Below, piece by piece: positions 54,821-63,186 of a DNA stretch of 64,000 nt. The notes beneath the pieces were generated by a model that was given only the letters and a program-made list of their open reading frames with translations, searched no databases and was not told the DNA's origin. Origin of the DNA: Streptomyces sp. CB09001 (GTDB taxonomy: Bacteria; Actinomycetota; Actinomycetes; Streptomycetales; Streptomycetaceae); assembly GCF_003369795.1 (NCBI RefSeq), contig NZ_CP026730.1, positions 5,943,001 through 6,007,000 on the forward strand, read 5' to 3'. The position numbers were made by a program, and so were the translations under genes. The first letter of the stretch is position 1, and every line of letters starts with the position of its first letter.

Positions 54821-56044
54821 ATGAATGAAATAAGTACGCCCGGCCGTAGGGCGGCAGGCACCTCGGCGCTGGCGGCGCGAGCCCTCGAACTCATCGCCTC
54901 CGGCCGGGCGGCCTCCCGGGCCCAGCTCGCCGAGCTGCTCGGCGCCGCGGCCTCCAGCGTCTCGGTGGCCGTGGCCCAGCTCGTCGAGCACGGCCTGGTC
55001 GCCGAGGAGGGGACCCAGTCCTCCACCGGCGGACGCCCGCGCAAGGTGCTCAGACTCGGCGGCCAGGACGAGTTCGCCGTCGCCGCCGACCTGGGCGGCA
55101 GCCACGCCCGGGTCGGCGTGGTCCTGCCCGGTGGCGAGCTGCGCGACGTCTCCACCGTGCCGCTGGTGATCGCCGACGGCCCGCAGGCGGCCCTCTCCCG
55201 GCTCGCCGCCACCCTGGAGGAGCTGGTCGAACACCACGGCCGGGGCCGACTGCGCGGTGTCGGTCTCTCCCTGCCCGGACCGGTCGACACCGCGACGGGC
55301 AGCGTCGTACAGCCCTCCCGGATGCCGGGGTGGAACCGCTTCCCCGTCGAGTCCTGGCTCCGGGAGCGCTTCGCGGTCCCCGCCGTCGCCGACAACGACG
55401 CCAACTGCATGGCCGTCGGGGAGCACATCGCCCGCAAGGGACGCCACCAGCAGGTGATCATGGTGAAGACGGGCACCGCGATCGGCGCCGCCGCCCTCGT
55501 CGACGGCCGGCTCTACCGCGGCGGCACGGGCGCGGCCGGCGAGATCACCCACATCCGCATCGCCCGTGGCGACCACGTGCCCTGCTCCTGCGGCAACACC
55601 GACTGCCTGGAGACGGTCGCCTCGGGCGCCGCCCTCGTGCGGGTGCTGCGGGACGAGGGCGTGGACGTCACCAGCGCCGAGGACGTGGTGCGGCTGGCCA
55701 CCGACGCGCACCCGGAGGCCAACCGGGCGGTGCGCAGGGCCGGGGACTACCTCGGCCAGGTGCTCGCCGCGAACGTCAACTTCTTCAACCCGGACGCCGT
55801 CTACCTGGGCGGCATCCTCTCCACCGTCGAACCGTTCGTCGCGGCCGTCCGCAGCCAGCTCTACGAGAGCTGCCACCCGCTGGTCACCGAACACCTCGCC
55901 ATCGAACGAGCCGTGCTCGGCCGCGACGCCGGTCTGGTCGGCGCCGGACTGTTCGCCCTCCAGCGGGCGCTGGGGCAGGCCCTGCGCCAGGTCGGCGGCG
56001 CGCAGCTGGACCCGGACCGGTTCCAGAGCCCCACCAGTTCCTGA
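54821..56044 (+). CDS. ROK family transcriptional repressor
   Basis: A 407-residue regulator. The N-terminal winged-helix HTH (about 15-75) has RAQLAELLGAAASSVSVAVAQLVEHGLV. The ROK sugar-binding domain follows, with DLGGSHARVGVV, DNDANC, GAAGEITHIRI and a full zinc motif CSCGNTDCLE. The best bet for an effector is the sugar, or its phosphate, made by the importer and ROK kinase encoded across the divergent promoter. It is followed closely by the M81 peptidase and CutC genes, which may be in the same transcript. Confidence 0.9.
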   Translation: MNEISTPGRRAAGTSALAARALELIASGRAASRAQLAELLGAAASSVSVAVAQLVEHGLVAEEGTQSSTGGRPRKVLRLGGQDEFAVAADLGGSHARVGVVLPGGELRDVSTVPLVIADGPQAALSRLAATLEELVEHHGRGRLRGVGLSLPGPVDTATGSVVQPSRMPGWNRFPVESWLRERFAVPAVADNDANCMAVGEHIARKGRHQQVIMVKTGTAIGAAALVDGRLYRGGTGAAGEITHIRIARGDHVPCSCGNTDCLETVASGAALVRVLRDEGVDVTSAEDVVRLATDAHPEANRAVRRAGDYLGQVLAANVNFFNPDAVYLGGILSTVEPFVAAVRSQLYESCHPLVTEHLAIERAVLGRDAGLVGAGLFALQRALGQALRQVGGAQLDPDRFQSPTSS

Positions 56045-56093
56045 AACGCCCCGAAGCAACGCCCACCCGCGCCACCCGCACGAACGAGGAGCC

Positions 56094-57635
56094 ATGTCCC
56101 ACCCCAGCACCCCCACCTCAACCCCCACCCCCTCCCGCCGCCCCGTCATCGCCGTCGCCGGCCTCGGTATCGAGTCGTCCACCTTCTCGCCCGCCCGCAC
56201 CCGGGCGCCCGCCTTCCACCCCTCCCGCGGCCGGGAAGTACTGGACCGCTACCCCTTCCTCGCCGCCGGCGAGGAACTGCGCGAGGCGGCCGACTGGCAC
56301 GGCGCCCTGGTCGGCAAGTCGCTGCCCGGCGGCACCGTCACCGCCGCGGCCTGGGAGGAACTCACCGGGGAACTCCTCACCCGGCTCGCCGCCCTGCCCC
56401 CGCTGGACGGCCTCTGGTTCGACATCCACGGAGCCATGACCGTCGAGGGCGTCGACGACGCCGAGGCCCTGCTGCTGGAGCGGGTGCGCTCCGTCGTCGG
56501 CGACGACGTGATCGTCTCCACCTCCATGGACCTGCACGGCAACGTCTCCCGCGCCCTAGTCCACCGCAGCGACCTGATCACCTGCTACCGGATGGCCCCG
56601 CACGAGGACCACATGGAGACCAAGGAACGCGCCGTCCGCAACCTCCTGACCCACCTCGCCTCGGGCGCCCCCCGCCCGCTGAAGGCATGGGTGCCGGTCC
56701 CCGTCCTGCTGGCCGGTGAGCAGACCTCCACCCGGATCGAGCCCGCGAAGAGCGTGTACGGGGCTGTTCCCGGGGTCGAGGCCCGGCAGGGCGTGATCGA
56801 CGCGGCGATCTGGGTCGGCTACGCCTGGGCCGACGAACCCCGCAACCGGGCCGCGGTCGTCGTCACCGGCCACGACGAGCAGGCCGTGTCCGCGGGTGCC
56901 GAACGGCTGGCCCGCGGCTTCTGGGACGCCCGCCACGACTTCGACTTCGTCGCCCCCACCGGCACCTTCGACGACATCCTCGACGAGGCCCTGGCCGGGG
57001 AGCGGCGCCCGTACTACGTCAGCGACACCGGCGACAACCCGACCGCGGGCGGCGCCGGCGACGTCACCTGGGGCCTGGCCCGCCTGCTCGCCCGCCCCGA
57101 GTTCCAGAAGGACGACGGGCCGACCGTCCTGTACGCCTCGGTGCCCGGCCCCGAGGCCGTCCGGCACGCCGCCGCGGCGGGCGTCGGGGCCACGGTGACG
57201 GTGACGGCGGGCGCCGAGGTCGACGACCGGCACGCCGGACCCGTCACCCTCACCGGAGTCGTGCACGCCGTCCGGCTCGGCGACCGGGACGCCCGCACCG
57301 AGGTGGTGATACGCGTCGGCAGCGCCTACGTGATCCTCACCGAACTGCGCAAGCCCTACCACCACGAGCACGACTTCACCGACCTGGACCTCGACCCGCG
57401 CGGCGCCGACATCGTCGTCGTGAAGATCGGCTACCTGGAACCCGAGCTGTTCGCGATGGCCGCCGACTGGAAGATGGCGCTCACCCCGGGCGGCGTCGAC
57501 CAGGACCTCGTACGCCTCGGCCACCGCCGCATCCGCCGGCCCATGTTCCCCTTCGACCCCGCCATGGCCGACCCGGACCTGTCCGCCCGCCTGATCCCGG
57601 CCGCCGACCAGCCGCTGACCGGGGCCGACGAATGA
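56094..57635 (+). CDS. M81 family metallopeptidase (MlrC-like)
   Basis: A 513-residue protein of the MlrC family. The N-terminal DUF1485 domain has VAGLGIESSTFSPARTR, GLWFDIHGAMTVEGVDDAEALLLERVR, TSMDLHGNVS and the H-rich YRMAPHEDHMETKERA. The C-terminal domain has DTGDNPTAGGAGDVTW. MlrC cleaves linearised microcystin, but natural roles are unknown. The ATG has GAGGAG upstream and the stop overlaps the CutC gene by 4 bp. It lies 49 bp behind the ROK repressor gene. Confidence 0.87.
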   Translation: MSHPSTPTSTPTPSRRPVIAVAGLGIESSTFSPARTRAPAFHPSRGREVLDRYPFLAAGEELREAADWHGALVGKSLPGGTVTAAAWEELTGELLTRLAALPPLDGLWFDIHGAMTVEGVDDAEALLLERVRSVVGDDVIVSTSMDLHGNVSRALVHRSDLITCYRMAPHEDHMETKERAVRNLLTHLASGAPRPLKAWVPVPVLLAGEQTSTRIEPAKSVYGAVPGVEARQGVIDAAIWVGYAWADEPRNRAAVVVTGHDEQAVSAGAERLARGFWDARHDFDFVAPTGTFDDILDEALAGERRPYYVSDTGDNPTAGGAGDVTWGLARLLARPEFQKDDGPTVLYASVPGPEAVRHAAAAGVGATVTVTAGAEVDDRHAGPVTLTGVVHAVRLGDRDARTEVVIRVGSAYVILTELRKPYHHEHDFTDLDLDPRGADIVVVKIGYLEPELFAMAADWKMALTPGGVDQDLVRLGHRRIRRPMFPFDPAMADPDLSARLIPAADQPLTGADE

Positions 57636-58468
57636 GCGCCGGCCGCGCCCCGCAGACCGCCTCCCCGGAGACCGCCGCCCCGCAGGCCGCCTCCCTGGAG
57701 ATCGCGGTCGTCTCCCCGGCCGGCGCCCGCACCGCCCGCGAGAACGGGGCGGACCGCGTCGAACTGTGCACCGGACTCGAACTGGGCGGCCTGACCCCCT
57801 CGTCCGCGGCCGTCGAGGCGGCCGTCGAGTCCGGGCCGCCCGTCCACGTCCTCGTCCGCTGCCGCCCCGGCGACTTCGTGTACGACGCCGAGGAGGTCGC
57901 CCTGATGGCCGCCGAGGTGCGCACCGCCCTGCGCGCCGGGGCCCGCGGCGTCGTCGTCGGGGCGCTGACCGCGGACGGGGCCCTCGACACGGACGCGCTC
58001 GCCGTACTCGTCGGCGCCGCGCGCGACACCGACCCCGCCGCACAGGTCACGCTCCACCGGGCGGTGGACCAGGCGAGCGACCCGGTGGCCGCCGTCGCGG
58101 CGCTGCCGGGGCTCGGCATCACCCGCGTCCTGACCTCCGGCGGCGCGCCCACCGCGATCGAGGGGAGTGCCGTACTGGCCGCGATGGCCGCGGCGAACCC
58201 CGGGCTCGACGTGGCCGCCGGGGGCGGAGTGCGGCCCGGCGACATCGCCGGTCTGCTCGCGGCGGGCGCCGGCTCGGTGCACCTGTCCGCCAAGGCCCGG
58301 GCCACGCCCCGGCGCGCGGCCGGCTGGGTACCCCTCGGCGCGGGCGGCACCTCCGCCGACGACGACACCCACTTCGTCACCGACGGCACCGTCGTCGCGG
58401 AGGCGCGGCGGGCGCTGGAGGCGGCGGCCGGACGGCGGGCGGAGACCGCCCAGGACGACCCTCGGTGA
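57632..58468 (+). CDS. CutC family protein
   Basis: A 278-residue TIM-barrel protein with the CutC core: ARENGADRVELCTGLELGGLTPS, VHVLVRCRPGDFVYDAEEVALMAAEV, GVVVGALTADGALD, TLHRAVDQASDP and LTSGGAPTAIEG. CutC was named for copper tolerance, but its biochemical function is doubtful and a metabolic enzyme role is possible. It is translationally coupled to the M81 peptidase gene, so a link to the same substrate is likely. Confidence 0.88.
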   Translation: MSAGRAPQTASPETAAPQAASLEIAVVSPAGARTARENGADRVELCTGLELGGLTPSSAAVEAAVESGPPVHVLVRCRPGDFVYDAEEVALMAAEVRTALRAGARGVVVGALTADGALDTDALAVLVGAARDTDPAAQVTLHRAVDQASDPVAAVAALPGLGITRVLTSGGAPTAIEGSAVLAAMAAANPGLDVAAGGGVRPGDIAGLLAAGAGSVHLSAKARATPRRAAGWVPLGAGGTSADDDTHFVTDGTVVAEARRALEAAAGRRAETAQDDPR

Positions 58469-58501
58469 CCGACCCGAGGGCCGAACCGGGACACTGGCAC
58501 C

Positions 58502-59440
58502 GTGGACGCACTCGCCGGACTGCTGGAGGGCCCCCGGGCCCGTGGCGCCTTCATGATCCGCGCCTGTTTCGACCCACCGTGGGCGGTGCGGGTCGAGGAC
58601 CGGGCGCCGCTGACCGTGATGCTGATGGTCCGCGGCGGCGCCTGGATCGTGCCGGACACGGGGCAGCGGCTGCGGCTGCGGGTCGGGGACCTGGCCATCG
58701 CGCGCGGCCCCGACCCGTACGTCTGCGCCGACGAGCCCGGCACCGTCCCGCAGGCGGTGATCCTGCCGGGCGGCGCGTGCAGCTACCCCGACGGACGTCC
58801 CCTGAACGGCTCGATGGACCTCGGCGTCCGCACCTGGGGCGACCGCGCCGACGGCGAGGCGGTCCTCCTCATCGGCACCTACCTGGTCCGGGGCGAGATC
58901 GGCGGCCGCCTCCTCGACGCGCTGCCCCCGCTGCTGTCCCTCACCTCCGAGGCGTGGGACAACCCCCTCACCCCGCTGCTGATGGCAGAGGTCACGCGGG
59001 ACGAGCCGGGCCAGGAAGTCGTCCTGGACCGGCTCCTGGACCTGCTGGTCATCGCCGCGCTGCGGGCCTGGTTCGCCCGGCCCTCGGCCGAGGCACCCGC
59101 CTGGTACCGGGCGATGGGCGACCCGGTCGTCGGCCGGGCGCTGCGGCTGCTCCAGGACGACCCGGCGCACCCCTGGACCGTCGCGTCCCTCGCCGCCAAG
59201 GCCGGGGTCTCCCGTGCCGCGCTCGCCCGGCGCTTCACCGACCTGGTCGGCGAACCGCCCATGGGATACCTCACCGGCTGGCGCCTCGCCCTGGCCGCCG
59301 ACCGGCTGCGCGACAGCGAGGACACCCTCGGCGCCATCGCCCGCCAGGTCGGCTACGGCAGCGCGTTCGCCCTGTCCACCGCCTTCAAACGGGCGTACGG
59401 CGTCAGCCCGCAGGAGTACCGGACCCCGGCCCCGGCGTGA
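58502..59440 (+). CDS. AraC family transcriptional regulator (cupin_6 type)
   Basis: A 312-residue regulator. The N-terminal cupin-like domain (about 15-180) has the family segment SMDLGVRTWGD...LLIGTYLVRGEIGGRLLDALPPLLSL. The C-terminal AraC double HTH (about 205-305) has WTVASLAAKAGVSRAALARRFTDLVGEPPMGYLTGWRLALAADRLR and IARQVGYGSAFALSTAFKRAYGVSPQEYR. The GTG start is six bases behind GACACT. It follows CutC by 33 bp and may belong to the same unit or regulate it. Confidence 0.88.
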   Translation: MDALAGLLEGPRARGAFMIRACFDPPWAVRVEDRAPLTVMLMVRGGAWIVPDTGQRLRLRVGDLAIARGPDPYVCADEPGTVPQAVILPGGACSYPDGRPLNGSMDLGVRTWGDRADGEAVLLIGTYLVRGEIGGRLLDALPPLLSLTSEAWDNPLTPLLMAEVTRDEPGQEVVLDRLLDLLVIAALRAWFARPSAEAPAWYRAMGDPVVGRALRLLQDDPAHPWTVASLAAKAGVSRAALARRFTDLVGEPPMGYLTGWRLALAADRLRDSEDTLGAIARQVGYGSAFALSTAFKRAYGVSPQEYRTPAPA

Positions 59441-59493
59441 CCCGGCGGGCGGGCACGCCGGCGCCGGGAGTGCCCCGGCGTAACCTGGCACCT

Positions 59494-60180
59494 GTGTACG
59501 CGGAGCGGGCGTCCCGGCTGGCCGGTGCGGTGGTGTGGACCAAGACGCCGTCCGGGTCCGGTCCCGGACGGGTCCTTCCCGACGGCTGCATGGACCTGCT
59601 CTGGTACGACGGCCGGCTCCTGGTCGCGGGCCCGGACACCCGGGCCTACGTCACCGACGGCGCCCCCGGTCGCTGGGCGGGCCTCCGCTTCTACCCGGGC
59701 ACCGCGCCCGCCCTCCTGGGCGTCCCCGCCGACACCCTGCGCGACCGGCGCGTCGAGCTGACCGACCTCTGGCCGGCGGCCCGCGCGCGGCGGCTCGCCG
59801 CACGGGTGAACGCGGCCCCCGACCCGGCGACCGGCCTGGAGCAGGCCGCGCTGTCCCGGGCCGCCGAGGCCGGGCCGCCCGATCCGCTCCTCGGCCGGAT
59901 CGTCTCCGCCCTCGACGCGGGCCACCCGGTCGCCGCGACCGCCGACGCGCTCGGCATCGGAGCCCGCCGGCTGCACCGCCGTTCACTCGCGGCCTTCGGC
60001 TACGGCCCCAAGACGCTGGCCCGCGTCCTGCGGCTGCAACGCGCCCTCGCCCTGGCCCGGGACGGCACGCCCCTCGCCGAGACGGCCGCCCGCACCGGCT
60101 ACGCGGACCAAGCGCATCTGGCCCGCGACGTACGGGAGTTGGCGGGAGCGACCCCGGGCGAGCTACTGCGCGGCGGCTAG
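59494..60180 (+). CDS. AraC-like regulator with DUF6597-type N-terminal domain
   Basis: A 228-residue protein. The N-terminal domain has PDGCMDLLWYDGRLLVAGPDT, RFYPGTAPALLGVPA, as in DUF6597 regulators. The C-terminal helix-turn-helix part has ALGIGARRLHRRSLAAFGYGPKTLARVLRLQRALALARDG and AARTGYADQAHLARDVRELAGATPGEL. The GTG start is seven bases behind TAACCT with no ribosome-binding site, suggesting a leaderless transcript. It overlaps the convergent VOC gene by 18 bp. Confidence 0.82.
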   Translation: MYAERASRLAGAVVWTKTPSGSGPGRVLPDGCMDLLWYDGRLLVAGPDTRAYVTDGAPGRWAGLRFYPGTAPALLGVPADTLRDRRVELTDLWPAARARRLAARVNAAPDPATGLEQAALSRAAEAGPPDPLLGRIVSALDAGHPVAATADALGIGARRLHRRSLAAFGYGPKTLARVLRLQRALALARDGTPLAETAARTGYADQAHLARDVRELAGATPGELLRGG

Positions 60181-60564
60181 CGGCGCGAACAGGTCGACGC
60201 CGTGGCCGTCGGGGTCTGCGAGCACGGCGTACCGCTGCCCCCAGGGGGCGTCCCAGGGCTCGCGCTCGCCCTTGCACCCGGTGCCGGTCAGTTCGGCGTA
60301 GAAGGCGTCCACCTCGGCGGGTGTGTCGCACAGCAGGGCGAGCGAGTGCCGCCCGCCCCCGGCAGGCGGCTCCCATCCGGGAGTGAAGGAACGGATGGAC
60401 GCCTCGGTGTCCAGCAGCAGCCGGGTGCCGCCCGGCAACGCGGCCTCGGCGTGCGGCTGTTCCTCGGAGCCTTCGGGGAAGGCGAAACCGAGTCGGCGGT
60501 AGAAGGCCACGGAGGCCGCCATGTCGGAGACGATGAGGCTGATGGCGTCGAATCGTGCGGTCAT
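60163..60564 (-). CDS. VOC (glyoxalase/bleomycin-resistance) family protein
   Basis: A 133-residue single-module VOC protein: FDAISLIVSDMAASVAFYRRLGF, the central GTRLLLDTEASIRSF and C-terminal WGQRYAVLADPDGHGVDLFAPL. Similar proteins bind or modify small electrophiles; no specific activity is assignable. The ATG at 60564 was chosen because it begins at the first beta strand. The 3' end overlaps the AraC-like gene on the other strand. Confidence 0.85.
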   Translation of the reverse strand: MTARFDAISLIVSDMAASVAFYRRLGFAFPEGSEEQPHAEAALPGGTRLLLDTEASIRSFTPGWEPPAGGGRHSLALLCDTPAEVDAFYAELTGTGCKGEREPWDAPWGQRYAVLADPDGHGVDLFAPLAAAQ

Positions 60565-60692
60565 GGGGCCACCGTAGGCAGGGCGTGCGCACCCGGTCTT
60601 GAAGAATACGGACACCCGGACGCGGCGGCGTCCGCCTCAGAAGCTCCTCAAGTCCGTTGAACGCGACCGGGTGCCCAGCTGATCATGGCCGC

Positions 60693-61022
60693 ATGTTCGG
60701 ACGACTTGCCCCACCGGAACTCAACGTCCTCGTCCTGCGCGACACGGACGTCGTCGCTCACGACATCCGTCAGGCCCTCGCCGAGGCGACGCCCGAGGAA
60801 CGGCCCGGACTGGAGCGCGCCGCGGCCCTGGTCGAGCGGTCCGCCGCGGTCCCCGACGCGGAGCTGTTGGCCCGCTGGGTGCGCGAACGCCTCGCCGCGG
60901 CCGGTCACGAGGGCCCCGTCGACTCCGTCCGCGCCGTCAAGACCCTGCGCGAGGCCGCCCCCGGCCTCAGTCTGCGCCAGGCCGTCAGACTGACGAAGGA
61001 CGCCGCCGCCCACCAGCCGTAG
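60693..61022 (+). CDS. Small protein with ribosomal L7/L12 C-terminal-like domain
   Basis: A 109-residue protein. Residues about 75-105 (GPVDSVRAVKTLREAAPGLSLRQAVRLTKDAA) resemble the L7/L12 C-terminal helix-turn-helix (K-x2-KxLRE-x-TGLGLKEAKxLVD). The N-terminal 70 residues are helical and unrelated to the L12 dimer domain. Such stand-alone domains occur in Streptomyces with unknown function. An in-frame ATG 36 bp upstream is possible, but it adds no recognisable sequence. Confidence 0.6.
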   Translation: MFGRLAPPELNVLVLRDTDVVAHDIRQALAEATPEERPGLERAAALVERSAAVPDAELLARWVRERLAAAGHEGPVDSVRAVKTLREAAPGLSLRQAVRLTKDAAAHQP

Positions 61023-61037
61023 GCGGCGGCGTCGGCG

Positions 61038-63161
61038 TCACAGGGTCGTCTCTCCGGCGAGGCCGAAGAAGTCGTGCCACTTGCGGCCGTCGACGAACCC
61101 GTCCCGGCCGTTGGACACGTTCACGTACACGTCGGCGAGGTCGTTGTGGGTGAACGTGACGATGTCGGCGTTGCCGTCGCCGTCGTAGTCGCCGACGTAC
61201 GGGAACTCGCCGTCGGGGGCGAAGAAGTCCGCCCACTTCTGGCCGCCGCCGAACACGGCGCCGTCCGACAGCGCCACGTAGACGTCCGCGGCCTCCCCTC
61301 CGGTGAAGGTGATGATATCGTCGTAGCCGTCGCCGTTCACGTCGGCGACCCGGGGCCGCTCGCCCTCGGGCGCGAAGTGGTCGTGCGCCTTGTACGGGGC
61401 GCCGAACTTCCCGCCCTCGTTCAGGGCGACGTACACGTCGTCGCTGTCGTCCTGGGTGAAGGCGATGAGGTCGTCCAGGCCGTCACCGTCGACGTCGCCG
61501 ACGGCCGGGAACTGGGCCCACGGCGCGAAGTCGTCGTGCCACTTCCGGCCTTCGCCGAAGGCGCCGCCGTCGGAGAGGGCGACGTACACGTCGGCCGTGT
61601 CCTCGCGGCTGAACGTGATGATGTCGTCGATGCCGTCACCGTCGAAGTCGCCCACCGCGGGCACCTCACGGCCGGGCGCGAAGTGGTCGTGCCACTTCTG
61701 GCCCGTGCCGAAGGACTTGCCCTCGGAGGCGGCGACGTACACGTCCGCGTTCGCGCCGTGGGTGAAGGTGACGACGTCGTCCTTCCGGTCGCCGTTGAAG
61801 TCGCCGGTCAACGGCGTCTCGCCGCCGGGCGCGAAGTGGTCGTTCCACTTCACCTCCCGGCCGTCGAACCCGTCGCCCGTGGACCTCGCGACGTAGACGT
61901 CCGCCCGGTCGTCCTGGGTGAAGGTGACGACGTCGTCCTTCTGGTCGCCGTCGAAGTCGCCCGGAGAACCGCCCGCCATGCCGCCGCCGGTGAGCCGTAC
62001 CCGCATCAGGAAGACGTTGTAGGGCTGCCACTGCGACATCGCGAAGTACAGGTAGGGACTGTTGGAGTCGGCCGACCACGGGTGGATGAACGACCCGTAC
62101 AGCTGGGGATGGTCGGCGCCCGACGCGACCACCTGCTTGCCGCTCCACGGCCCCCACGGCGTCGCCGAGGTCCGCATCACGATCGAGCCGCCCGGGTCGT
62201 CCAGGTACATCATCACGAACCGGCCGAGATAGCGGCTGTACTGCACGGACAGCTCACCGACCGGACCACCGGCGACCGGCGTCGCGGCGTACGAGTCGGT
62301 GACCCAGTCGCCGCCCGTCCAGTACCGGTAGGCGCCGGGCTCCAGGAGCTGACCCTCGGGGACACGGGACAGGTACGCGTCGCCGAACCGGCCGTTCTTG
62401 GTGCCGTACAGGTAGACGTAGCCGCCCTGCTTGAGCATGGCCGCCATCTGGAACTTGTTGCCGAAGCCCGCGTCGTTCTGCCAGCGGGCGTCGGCGTCCT
62501 TCACCCAGTTCTCGCCGTTGTCGTCCGAGTAGGCGATGCCCGAGTAATTGGTGAACCACTCGCCGCCCTTCGGGCTCCAGCGGCGCACCGACATGTAGTG
62601 CATGTACTGCCGGTCGCCGACCGCGATGCCGGCGGTGGGGATGGTGGTCAGCTCGTCGTTGTCGACGCGCTTGCACGGCAGGACCTGCTTGGCGTGGCCC
62701 GGACGGTCCGTCGCCATGCTGTCGATGTTCATGCCATCGGCCAGGTCGCGGTCGGCGCTGCGCGCCACCAGGTTGCAACGCCAGTCGAGCGTGGCCGGGT
62801 CGCCGACGGCGGCCCCCGGTCCCGTCCAGCCGTTGCCGTACGAGTCACCGAACGCGGTGAGGATCTCGCCCTTTCCGTTGTCCCACATGATGCCGAGGTC
62901 GGTCGCCTTCAACTGCCAGCGGACATCGGTGGCGCTGGTGGAGCCCGGCCCGGTCAGCTTGGCCACCCGCTCGGCGCGCGACAGCACACCGGCGGCCTTG
63001 ACGTCGGCGGTGGTGACCGCCTCGGTGGTCACGCCCGGTGCCTTGTCGTGGCCGGGCGGGGGTGCGGACGACGCGGTACCCGCGCCGGCGAACAGGGAGC
63101 CGATGACCAGCGAGGCCAGCGACAGTGCGGCCGGGAGGAGTCTCCCGGGTCTGCGATTCAC
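61038..63161 (-). CDS. Secreted DUF4185 protein with C-terminal FG-GAP/VCBS repeats
   Basis: A 707-residue exported protein. After a signal peptide (about 1-33) comes a DUF4185 domain (about 75-385) with DLGIMWDNGKGEILTAFGDSYG, VGDRQYMHYMSVRRW and WSADSNSPYLYFAMSQWQPYNVFLMRVRL. It resembles a glycosidase-like beta-propeller. Six FG-GAP repeats of about 51 residues follow (GDFDGDQKDDVVTFTQ...DVYVA...W-DHFAPGGE), each with a Ca-binding DxDGDxxDD loop. Probably an extracellular carbohydrate-binding or -processing protein. The next gene upstream encodes a related repeat protein. Confidence 0.82.
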   Translation of the reverse strand: MNRRPGRLLPAALSLASLVIGSLFAGAGTASSAPPPGHDKAPGVTTEAVTTADVKAAGVLSRAERVAKLTGPGSTSATDVRWQLKATDLGIMWDNGKGEILTAFGDSYGNGWTGPGAAVGDPATLDWRCNLVARSADRDLADGMNIDSMATDRPGHAKQVLPCKRVDNDELTTIPTAGIAVGDRQYMHYMSVRRWSPKGGEWFTNYSGIAYSDDNGENWVKDADARWQNDAGFGNKFQMAAMLKQGGYVYLYGTKNGRFGDAYLSRVPEGQLLEPGAYRYWTGGDWVTDSYAATPVAGGPVGELSVQYSRYLGRFVMMYLDDPGGSIVMRTSATPWGPWSGKQVVASGADHPQLYGSFIHPWSADSNSPYLYFAMSQWQPYNVFLMRVRLTGGGMAGGSPGDFDGDQKDDVVTFTQDDRADVYVARSTGDGFDGREVKWNDHFAPGGETPLTGDFNGDRKDDVVTFTHGANADVYVAASEGKSFGTGQKWHDHFAPGREVPAVGDFDGDGIDDIITFSREDTADVYVALSDGGAFGEGRKWHDDFAPWAQFPAVGDVDGDGLDDLIAFTQDDSDDVYVALNEGGKFGAPYKAHDHFAPEGERPRVADVNGDGYDDIITFTGGEAADVYVALSDGAVFGGGQKWADFFAPDGEFPYVGDYDGDGNADIVTFTHNDLADVYVNVSNGRDGFVDGRKWHDFFGLAGETTL

Positions 63162-63186
63162 CAGAGGTTCCTTTCGTACTGGTCGG

